Shown here piece by piece: positions 6,093 through 9,993 of a DNA stretch of 9,993 bases (the stretch's first letter is position 1; each line of letters opens with the position of its first letter). Made by a program: the position numbers and the translations under genes. The notes under the pieces were generated by a model. The model had not been told where the DNA came from. It saw only the letters and a program-made list of their open reading frames with translations, and ran no database searches. Source of the DNA: Candidatus Woesearchaeota archaeon (GTDB lineage Archaea; Nanobdellota; Nanobdellia; Woesearchaeales; GW2011-AR9); NCBI GenBank assembly GCA_016179995.1, contig JACPCC010000003.1:1-9993 (forward strand), in the 5' to 3' direction.

Positions 6093-6144
6093 TGAACTTT
6101 TACGAAAAGTTCAATCAAAAGATAACTTCGTAAAATTTGGGCAA
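6093..6144 (+). other. tRNA-Ile intron 1 (D-loop, 52 nt)
   Basis: Central helix GCCT (exon) with GGGC (intron); 5' bulge GGT; 3' bulge AAT; intron helix TTTTACGAA with TTCGTAAAA (9 bp), extended by GAA/TTT past a bulged C. It is similar over nearly its whole length to tRNA-Glu intron 2. Confidence 0.9.
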
Positions 6145-6162
6145 TAGAGCGCTGCTCTTATA

Positions 6163-6210
6163 TGGGTACGTTCTAGACAATTAGAACCAAAAACAAGCGA
6201 GCCTTTAGTA
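6163..6210 (+). other. tRNA-Ile intron 2 (anticodon 37/38, 48 nt)
   Basis: A relaxed BHB: CTTA (32-35) faces TTAG with one mismatch; 3' bulge TAA; intron helix GGGT/GCCT with wobbles; inner hairpin GTTCTA/TAGAAC. Splicing leaves loop CTTATA+A. Confidence 0.8.
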
Positions 6211-6232
6211 AAGCAGAGGTCCCGGATTCAAA

Positions 6233-6276
6233 TACGGCTATTAACATTTGATTATCTTGATGTTGCCGTTTGAATG
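6233..6276 (+). other. tRNA-Ile intron 3 (T-loop 59/60, 44 nt)
   Basis: Central helix TTCA (exon, 54-57) with TGAA; 5' bulge AAT cut after AA; 3' bulge TGT cut after TG; intron helix ACGGC/GCCGT (6234-6238/6265-6269). Splicing restores TTCAAAT and the TCCGG stem strand exactly. Confidence 0.88.
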
Positions 6277-6306
6277 TTCCGGCAGGGCCATTAGTAAAAG
6301 TGGTCG

Positions 6307-6348
6307 ATGGCAAAAGACTATAACGTTTTTTTGTCGTTGGCCATTTTT
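6307..6348 (+). terminator. Hairpin followed by oligo-T after tRNA-Ile
   Basis: 6307-6318 pairs with 6333-6344 over 12 positions (ATGGC..GAC with GTC..GCCAT), with two A-G oppositions flanking AA/TT. The loop is 14 nt with a T7 run, and T5 follows the stem. It may stop tRNA-Ile transcription, or be part of a small structured RNA. Archaeal termination needs only oligo-T, so the hairpin is not required for that. Confidence 0.35.
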
Positions 6349-6370
6349 CTTTAATTTCTACCCTAATCTT

Positions 6371-6377
6371 TTTATAC
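6371..6377 (+). promoter_or_regulatory. TATA box of the 6401 gene
   Basis: TTTATAC is centred ~27 bp before ATG 6401, supporting a leaderless mRNA that begins at this ATG rather than at TTG 6392. Confidence 0.5.
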
Positions 6378-6400
6378 TTTAAAGTTTTTAATTGAAATAT

Positions 6401-6970
6401 ATGCCTTTGCTAGGGGGAAGTCTTCTAAGTGAAACAGAGCAGTCAAATAGAGTAATCTCTGAACTTGAAAATATTTTGGATATGTCTGTCCAGCCTCGTG
6501 AAACGGCTTATAGATTATTTAATAACAAACAGTTGCTTGATATTGCTAATCGAAAGCTCGCTGAAGCTTATGAAAAAAGAGAATTAACTCGAAGTTTAAG
6601 AGACGTTATTATTGATTTTCGGGCAATGTCTACTTATATAATTCAAGATGGTCCTGAAAAATATAGGGAATTTTTACAATTAAGAAAATCTCTCGATAAT
6701 TGTTATGGTTGGTTAATGGAGTGTTCTAAAAAGGGCGATAGTGATACCATTGCTAGAGAAAGATTGAGGATTGAGATTATCAAAGGTCAGGAAGTATACT
6801 ATGAAATCGAAGATAAGCTACACTTTTATAGCATAAGGACAAAATTAATTGGAATCTTCTGTGACCGTCTGAAAGACGTCTTTAACGGTGAATATCAACC
6901 AATTTCTATGTTAGAAATAAATGAATCAACAAGGCAGATTACTGATAGAATGTGGCCGGTTTCGAAGTAA
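6401..6970 (+). CDS. Hypothetical mostly helical soluble protein
   Basis: I do not recognise this family. The protein has 189 residues from ATG 6401; a TTG at 6392 is in frame, but a TATA box 24-30 bp before 6401 favours the ATG. It has no signal peptide or membrane segment. Composition is charged and rich in Leu, Glu, Arg and Lys, with long stretches expected to be alpha-helical (RELTRSLRDVIIDFRAM, EKYREFLQLRKSLDNCYGWL, RERLRIEIIKGQEVYYEIEDKL). That suggests a helical bundle or coiled coil. There are two cysteines mid-protein (NCYGWLMEC) but no metal-binding pattern. It lies between tRNA-Ile upstream (same strand) and tRNA-Gly, which is convergent with a 19-bp gap. Codon use looks like the neighbours. 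Function unknown. Confidence 0.7.
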   Translation: MPLLGGSLLSETEQSNRVISELENILDMSVQPRETAYRLFNNKQLLDIANRKLAEAYEKRELTRSLRDVIIDFRAMSTYIIQDGPEKYREFLQLRKSLDNCYGWLMECSKKGDSDTIARERLRIEIIKGQEVYYEIEDKLHFYSIRTKLIGIFCDRLKDVFNGEYQPISMLEINESTRQITDRMWPVSK

Positions 6971-7024
6971 ATAGTTTAAGAAAAATGTATGCGGTAGCGG
7001 GGAGTCGAACCCCGGTCGCAGCCT

Positions 7025-7064
7025 TATTGTGCTAAACTTTGGTTTTCTTGAACTAAGCTTAGCC
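7025..7064 (-). other. tRNA-Gly intron 2 (anticodon 37/38, 40 nt)
   Basis: TTGC (32-35) faces ACAA (three pairs and a C-A mismatch); 5' bulge CAG; 3' bulge TAA; intron helix GCTAAGC/GTTTAGC. Splicing leaves TTGCCA+A. Confidence 0.85.
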
Positions 7065-7079
7065 TGGCAAGGCCGCATA

Positions 7080-7116
7080 TTGGTCAGACCTTTAATTTTT
7101 TATATTTAATAGTCTT
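7080..7116 (-). other. tRNA-Gly intron 1 (D-loop, 37 nt)
   Basis: Central helix GGTT (exon)/GACC (intron); 5' bulge AGA cut after AG; 3' bulge AAT cut after AA; short intron helix AGACT/GGTCT. The interior is almost pure A/T. Confidence 0.85.
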
Positions 7117-7160
7117 CTAACCACTATACTACTACCGCATAACTGCTTTGAAAAGTAAAT

Positions 7161-7171
7161 TATTAATAAAT
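7161..7171 (-). promoter_or_regulatory. TATA-like promoter of tRNA-Gly
   Basis: ATTTATTAATA on the minus strand is centred ~28 bp from G1 of tRNA-Gly (7138). Confidence 0.45.
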
Positions 7172-7251
7172 CTTTTGCAAAAATAGAGAAATTTGGAACA
7201 CAACTGGTTAACCTAAATTATAAAAAATAAATATTAAAACTAATTCACCAC

Positions 7252-7683
7252 CTACTTTCTCGCCATCACAAACACTGCCCTAATGGCAACAATTAGTGTA
7301 GCAGGCACAAATAAAGTCAGTATGCCTTGCAGAACATTCTCTACAAATGGTAAAACATTCTCAAAGACACCAACTTGTAAACCCAAATATGAAACCAATA
7401 CTAACACTGTTCCACTAATTAAGAAAGGCATAACTTCCTGATGAGTTATATTTAACAATCCCACTATCATTCCTAAAAGGAAGACTACCCATAATACTGT
7501 CTCTTGAAATTTCCCGTCATAGCCAAGTCCTAAAATAATTGCTAGAATTAAACCAACTAAAAAAGCCCAACTGCCTATTAAATAAGATGATGATTTTTTC
7601 TCTGAATTATTGATATTAATCTTTTTATTATTACTAATTTTTTTATTATTATTAGTCCAATTTATCTTTTTTTTAACAACCAT
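7252..7683 (-). CDS. Small integral membrane protein of unknown function
   Basis: The 143-residue protein has an Asn/Lys/Ser-rich, positively charged N-terminal tail of ~32 residues, then about four hydrophobic helices (SYLIGSWAFLVGLILAIILGLGY; VLWVVFLLGMIVGLL; MPFLISGTVLVLVSYLGLQVGVF; ILTLFVPATLIVAIRAVFVMA). The segment GLLNITHQEVMPFLISG between helices 2 and 3 and the C-terminal LFVPATLIVAIRAVF look like conserved family signatures; from memory, similar small four-helix proteins are frequent in DPANN genomes, but I cannot name a function. By the positive-inside rule the N-terminus is probably cytoplasmic. The start is supported by a Shine-Dalgarno-like GAGGTGA at 7690-7696, six bases before the ATG, so this message, unlike several neighbours, probably has a leader. 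Confidence 0.75.
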   Translation of the reverse strand: MVVKKKINWTNNNKKISNNKKININNSEKKSSSYLIGSWAFLVGLILAIILGLGYDGKFQETVLWVVFLLGMIVGLLNITHQEVMPFLISGTVLVLVSYLGLQVGVFENVLPFVENVLQGILTLFVPATLIVAIRAVFVMARK

Positions 7684-7689
7684 ACTAAC

Positions 7690-7696
7690 TCACCTC
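7690..7696 (-). promoter_or_regulatory. Shine-Dalgarno site for the membrane protein gene
   Basis: GAGGTGA on the minus strand matches the anti-SD well and lies 6 nt before ATG at 7683; it fixes this start. Confidence 0.6.
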
Positions 7697-7823
7697 TATT
7701 AATAAACAGCATTATCTAAAGGTTAATAAGATTTTCGGAAAGATGTTATCCCAATAGTCACATCACATACTAACTTTTTTAGACTAAAAATCATTAAAAT
7801 ACTTCTCCTAAACTCCTCTTCTT

Positions 7824-8039
7824 ATGCCCAGCGCTGAAGACGTTAGTAATTTTATAGATTATTTTAAGATGTATGTGCATAGCTCGTTCGCACCCTGCCT
7901 CGATAATATTTTTGCTAAAGTATGGGAAGATAAATTTTATTGGCAGGGCATGGTTTGTCTTACGAGTAGTCCTGTGCTCACTGGCCCATTGGCGCTATGC
8001 ACATACTTTAAGATTGCCGAAATAGTATATAAGGATTAA
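7824..8039 (+). CDS. Short ORF, likely N-terminal part of the Band 7 gene cut by an in-frame TAA
   Basis: The 71-residue ORF starts at an ATG with a TATA-like CATTAAAATAC (7792-7802), about 27 bp upstream. It contains an acidic N-terminus, four cysteines and a weakly hydrophobic stretch near the end (MVCLTSSPVLTGPLALCTYF). It ends with VYKD and a TAA at 8037-8039. The same frame stays open after this stop for 21 sense codons into the Band 7 ORF, reading LAGLIRSGKYTKKLCKELKG, which looks like real protein. The simplest reading is one ~300-residue gene broken by a single nonsense codon. Alternatives are two overlapping-function ORFs with a downstream alternative start, or a sequencing or assembly error. 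I do not recognise the N-terminal part itself. Confidence 0.5.
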   Translation: MPSAEDVSNFIDYFKMYVHSSFAPCLDNIFAKVWEDKFYWQGMVCLTSSPVLTGPLALCTYFKIAEIVYKD

Positions 8040-8102
8040 CTCGCCGGTCTAATTCGTTCTGGAAAGTATACTAAGAAGCTTTGTAAAGAATTAAAAGGCG
8101 AT

Positions 8103-8732
8103 TTGAAAGCCATACTAGACGCTGAAGAAAAAGAGTTGATTAGACGATTAGGTGGCAGATTAGGTAGTTTAGCTTTCTGCAACCATTTTTACAAACCGGA
8201 ACTCCCCAAAAAATTTCGTTATGACGGGTTATGCAGTGCTCCTAAGCATAAAGAACGATTTGATGAACATTTGCCTCCTGGCGTTTACTTTTTCCGTCCT
8301 TTTGTAGATCATTTACTTAAAGTTCCTAAAAATATTAAAGGTCTTAATGGCGGGAATATTGTCGTTCTAACTATGGATGATAACCACAGAACTGTGCTAG
8401 TTAGTTGTAATCTTCGTTATAGGATAATAAACTTAAAAAAATGGTATATGTTTGTAGATGATCATGAAAAAGACTTGTCTGAACAGTCTGTTTCTGTACT
8501 TAACGCTTGTTGTCGAGGTAAAACTTTCCAGCAATGGAAATGTCCTAAATTTATTCAAGATTTAGCTTCAGACGTGAAAAAAAAGTTTACTAACGGCGTA
8601 CGGGATGAATGGGGTATCAGCATTCTTGATGTTTATATTACTCACGGCGTGCCTTGCAACGTAAATTTGGTAACTCACGACGTACAAACTCTGCCGATAA
8701 GCAATACTATTTATAATGAACAAATAGCTTAA
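8103..8732 (+). CDS. Band 7/SPFH (stomatin/prohibitin-like) domain protein
   Basis: From TTG 8103 the ORF encodes 209 residues; the frame is open upstream to 8040, so the true start is unclear. The centre has the SPFH pattern: PPGVYFFRPFVDHLLKVP (the usual 'PGlhfiiPfvd.v..v' entry), then VVLTMDDNHRTVLVSCNLRYRIINLKKWYMFVDD (the 'T.D...v.vd..v.yri.d...' strands), SEQSVSVLNACCRG and DEWGISILDVYITHGV near the end. SPFH proteins scaffold membrane microdomains and often regulate membrane proteases. Normally a membrane hairpin precedes the domain; none is obvious here, and the C-terminal coiled coil is missing because the protein ends ~25 residues after the domain. It is probably functional only if fused with or translated independently of the preceding ORF. 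Domain call good, gene integrity uncertain. Confidence 0.65.
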   Translation: MKAILDAEEKELIRRLGGRLGSLAFCNHFYKPELPKKFRYDGLCSAPKHKERFDEHLPPGVYFFRPFVDHLLKVPKNIKGLNGGNIVVLTMDDNHRTVLVSCNLRYRIINLKKWYMFVDDHEKDLSEQSVSVLNACCRGKTFQQWKCPKFIQDLASDVKKKFTNGVRDEWGISILDVYITHGVPCNVNLVTHDVQTLPISNTIYNEQIA

Positions 8733-8843
8733 AGTTATTTCAATCTAAATTTATTCTCTATAATCCGGTTTATATTAATTTTTGTTGAATCTATTTTTTA
8801 AAAGAAACATAATTTCTAAAATACTACATTCACAACAAAAACC

Positions 8844-8855
8844 TTAATAAATAAA
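8844..8855 (+). promoter_or_regulatory. TATA-like promoter of tRNA-Tyr
   Basis: TTAATAAATAAA is centred ~26 bp before C1 (8875). Confidence 0.45.
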
Positions 8856-8911
8856 CCTGAGATTTTAACATTATCCCCGCTTAGTTTAGTGGCTAGAACC
8901 CTCGGCTGTAG

Positions 8912-8969
8912 ATGTTGTGTGACTATCGTCTTTGGTGACGTTTGGATGAAACACAATCAGCCTGTGGTT
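8912..8969 (+). other. tRNA-Tyr intron 1 (anticodon 37/38, 58 nt)
   Basis: The boundaries are set by the restored 7-nt loop and the CTCGG/CCGAG stem. Internal helices are TTGTGT/ACACAA (8915-8920/8950-8955) and hairpin CGTC/GACG. The BHB is relaxed: CTGT faces GTGG mostly by wobbles. A stronger GGCT/AGCC pairing exists but would remove the anticodon. Confidence 0.75.
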
Positions 8970-9682
8970 ACCGAGTGATAGTCGATCTTTAATGATCTTC
9001 TACTCGAAATCCCCGGTTCAAATCCGGGAGCGGGGACTTTTCTTTTGTCTATTTTTCCTCTTATAATTCTATCAAGATGTTTTTTGTTTCTAAACCCTAT
9101 GTTTTCCATCCACAAATCAAAGTTATTATGGCCATTGATATCTATTTGATAGCTAGTGTAAGCATTCCCATTTCTGGCACTATTTCTGGTATATGGCCCA
9201 CAATATTTAATATTCAATTGATTCAAAATTAAGCAAATATCTCTAATTAATGGAAGTGATTCAATATCTGCAGTTATCCTTGGGTAATAGTTCATATTTT
9301 TTCTAGGTTTGAAAATTATACTAAAATCAGTATCTGCTAATCCTCTTAAAAATGCGCAACTTAATTGTAAACCATATTTAACAAACTGAACTATAAATAC
9401 TGTTTTAGACTTCTTTCCTACAGGAATACCTAATCTTTCGAAATACTCGACAATATATTTAGAGTTTATCCTTAATTCACAACAATTATTTTTGAGGATT
9501 ATCTTTGGTTCTATTTTAAACAATTCAAGAAAAATTTGTTTTAATTCTTTAAAATATTCAATATCTAAATCTTTATGCCCCCATATTGATAGTTTATAAT
9601 CGGTTCTTTCCTTAGAAATGTAACGACTTAAATGACCATCTCCGGCAATAACACCGCACAGTTCAGCTAATTTTAAGTTCAT
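8957..9682 (-). CDS. LAGLIDADG homing endonuclease, antisense-overlapping tRNA-Tyr
   Basis: The 241-residue protein (from ATG 9682) has two LAGLIDADG-type motifs: LAELCGVIAGDGHL (5-18, acidic Asp15) and FLRGLADTDFSI (111-122, acidic Asp119; the usual Gly after it is Phe). Their ~100-residue spacing fits a single-chain, pseudo-symmetric DNA endonuclease. Such enzymes cut a long DNA site and drive intron or gene homing; some act as maturases. The start is chosen because GGAGG (9691-9695) lies 8 nt before ATG 9682, rather than the TTG at 9706. The C-terminal 26 residues (from ~216, KVPAPGFEPGISSRR...) are simply the antisense of the tRNA-Tyr T-arm, intron 2 and 3' exon sequence, and the TGA at 8957-8959 lies within tRNA-Tyr intron 1. 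The gene is thus convergent with and fused onto the tRNA gene, which suggests tRNA-Tyr is the insertion site or target (inference). Confidence 0.88.
   Translation of the reverse strand: MNLKLAELCGVIAGDGHLSRYISKERTDYKLSIWGHKDLDIEYFKELKQIFLELFKIEPKIILKNNCCELRINSKYIVEYFERLGIPVGKKSKTVFIVQFVKYGLQLSCAFLRGLADTDFSIIFKPRKNMNYYPRITADIESLPLIRDICLILNQLNIKYCGPYTRNSARNGNAYTSYQIDINGHNNFDLWMENIGFRNKKHLDRIIRGKIDKRKVPAPGFEPGISSRRSLKIDYHSVTTG
8978..9008 (+). other. tRNA-Tyr intron 2 (variable loop, 31 nt)
   Basis: Central helix CGAG (exon, 8972-8975) with CTCG (9003-9006); 5' bulge TGA cut after TG; 3' bulge AAA cut after AA; intron helix TAG/CTA and GATC/GATC around a 2x2 internal loop. Splicing gives a normal 5-nt variable loop. 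Confidence 0.85.
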
Positions 9683-9690
9683 GTTAAGTG

Positions 9691-9695
9691 CCTCC
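9691..9695 (-). promoter_or_regulatory. Shine-Dalgarno site deciding the endonuclease start
   Basis: GGAGG on the minus strand, 8 nt before ATG 9682; the upstream in-frame TTG at 9706 would place this site inside the coding region. Confidence 0.65.
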
Positions 9696-9706
9696 AATAG
9701 TTTCAA

Positions 9707-9993
9707 GTAATTTAATCTTTGAATGGAATTAAAAGAAGCAGTTTTTATTCAGCGCTCAAATCATACTTCTTTTTATTGACTAAAAGACTAAGTAATTTAT
9801 ATACCTTAGCCGAGGTTGTCTTGTGCGGGAGTTGGTCTGTGAAAATTGTTTTGAAATTGTTTTCTACATAAATCAAATTATTCCTTCATTCAAAAATTTC
9901 ATTTCAACAATCTCTCATCTCCGCCACAAATATTTAATAAATAATCGCATCCATCCCACATTTATAAATCCAAAATGATTCATTTTCACAACT
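9707..9993. other. Terminal 287 bp without a supported gene
   Basis: AT-rich sequence upstream of the endonuclease gene. Besides the TATA box at 9795-9804 and the G-rich stretch after it, I see a short direct repeat AAATTGTTTT (near 9844 and 9855) and further TATA-like stretches near 9929-9940. No open frame of useful length is visible on either strand. Confidence 0.5.
9795..9804 (+). promoter_or_regulatory. TATA box with GC-rich sequence downstream (possible RNA gene start)
   Basis: ATTTATATAC is a strong archaeal TATA box. About 26 bp downstream, at ~9825, an otherwise very AT-rich region becomes G-rich (GCGGGAGTTGGTCTGTG), the usual look of a stable RNA start in this window. No ORF starts there. 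A tRNA beginning GCGGGAG would need CTCCCGC beyond the window edge, which cannot be seen. Confidence 0.35.

Larger units (their letters stand above)
6073..6290 (+). tRNA. tRNA-Ile(UAU) with three introns
   Basis: Acceptor strands GGCCCTG (6073-6079) and CAGGGCC (6283-6289) pair perfectly, with A73 at 6290. Exons are 6073-6092, 6145-6162, 6211-6232 and 6277-6290, summing to 74 nt. The spliced D-arm reads GCTTAGCCTGG+TAGAGC. The anticodon stem CTGCT/AGCAG encloses CTTATA+A, anticodon TAT at 6159-6161. The T-arm reads CCGGA-TTCAAA+T-TCCGG. UAU reads the AUA isoleucine codon directly. Most archaea instead use a CAU-anticodon tRNA-Ile modified with agmatidine, so a UAU species is unusual. With introns in the D-, anticodon and T-loops the gene is 218 bp, and standard searches may miss or misread it. 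A TATA-like box lies ~29 bp upstream. Confidence 0.9.
6990..7138 (-). tRNA. tRNA-Gly(GCC) with two introns
   Basis: Acceptor strands GCGGTAG (7138-7132) and CTACCGC (6997-6991) pair perfectly; A73 is at 6990. The T-arm is CGGGG-TTCGACT-CCCCG. Exons 7138-7117, 7079-7065 and 7024-6990 total 72 nt. The spliced D-arm reads GTATAGTGGTTAG+TATG, typical of Gly tRNAs. The anticodon stem CGGCC/GGCTG encloses TTGCCA+A, anticodon GCC. The gene is convergent with the preceding helical-protein gene, 19 bp away. A TATA-like TTTATTAATA lies about 23-33 bp upstream of G1. Confidence 0.95.
8875..9036 (+). tRNA. tRNA-Tyr(GUA) with two introns, overlapped antisense by a homing endonuclease gene
   Basis: Acceptor strands CCCCGCT (8875-8881) and AGCGGGG (9029-9035) pair perfectly, with A73 at 9036; C1-G72 is the archaeal/eukaryal tyrosine identity pair. 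The T-arm is CCCGG-TTCAAAT-CCGGG. The D-arm GTTTAGTGGCTAGAAC is uninterrupted, unlike in the other three tRNAs here. The anticodon stem CTCGG/CCGAG encloses CTGTAG+A, anticodon GTA at 8908-8910. Exons 8875-8911, 8970-8977 and 9009-9036 sum to 73 nt, with a 5-nt variable loop TG+ATC. A T-rich stretch follows at 9038-9041. The endonuclease ORF on the other strand runs through the 3' half of the gene and stops inside intron 1. Confidence 0.92.

Noticed and set aside
8903..8964. Stronger GGCT/AGCC BHB for the tRNA-Tyr anticodon intron
   Set aside because: Cutting at its bulges would delete part of the anticodon and give a 10-nt loop; the 37/38 junction restores a canonical 7-nt loop and a 73-nt tRNA.
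8957..9036. The PAPGFEPG-type C-terminus of the endonuclease as a functional domain
   Set aside because: This peptide is the well-known translation of an antisense tRNA T-arm, so it should not be used as homology evidence even if it is translated.
9683..9706. TTG at 9706 as endonuclease start
   Set aside because: The GGAGG Shine-Dalgarno at 9691-9695 is ideally spaced for ATG 9682 and would be inside the longer ORF.
1..9993. CRISPR array, insertion sequence or prophage
   Set aside because: No regularly spaced repeats, transposase or phage structural genes are visible; the only mobile-type gene is the LAGLIDADG endonuclease.

Overview
The window looks like an AT-rich archaeal chromosome fragment, most likely from the DPANN group (Woesearchaeota/Pacearchaeota-like). 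The grounds are tRNA genes carrying bulge-helix-bulge (BHB) introns, archaeal TATA boxes about 26-30 bp before leaderless start codons, compact genes, an archaeal/eukaryal-type Sfm1 methyltransferase and a stand-alone ADP-type NAD(P)H-hydrate dehydratase. The lineage call is inference; the archaeal call is firm.

Layout. Positions 1-1966 (+): two paralogous HIT-fold proteins, both lacking the catalytic middle histidine, then an Sfm1-like SPOUT methyltransferase. Positions 1974-2130: an unexplained RNA-like element closed by a perfect 11-bp terminal stem. Positions 2171-4025 (-): a PIN-like nuclease gene followed 10 bp later by a full-length single-chain tRNA 2-selenouridine synthase (SelU/MnmH). 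Positions 4098-4274 (-): tRNA-Glu(UUC). Positions 4397-4930 (+): a small voltage-sensor-like membrane protein. Positions 4986-5849 (-): NAD(P)H-hydrate dehydratase. Positions 6073-6290 (+): tRNA-Ile(UAU). Positions 6401-6970 (+): an unknown helical protein. Positions 6990-7138 (-): tRNA-Gly(GCC). Positions 7252-7683 (-): a four-helix membrane protein. Positions 7824-8732 (+): two in-frame ORFs separated by one TAA, the second a Band 7/SPFH domain. Positions 8875-9036 (+): tRNA-Tyr(GUA). Positions 8957-9682 (-): a LAGLIDADG homing endonuclease whose 3' end is written antisense through tRNA-Tyr. The last 290 bp hold a possible further RNA gene start and no convincing ORF.

The main result is the tRNA set. 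All four tRNA genes are interrupted, by nine introns in total: Glu 2, Ile 3, Gly 2 and Tyr 2. They lie in the D-loop (3), the canonical 37/38 anticodon position (4), the variable loop (1) and the T-loop (1). Removing them by BHB logic gives canonical 73-75-nt tRNAs whose lengths close exactly. The anticodon-loop intron of tRNA-Glu and the D-loop intron of tRNA-Ile are clearly similar in sequence although they sit at different positions in different tRNAs, which suggests intron movement. A homing endonuclease gene physically merged with the tRNA-Tyr gene adds to this picture. Several neighbours also concern RNA or translation (SelU acts on the tRNA wobble base, the Sfm1 family acts on a ribosomal protein, and a PIN nuclease), but no single operon unites them.
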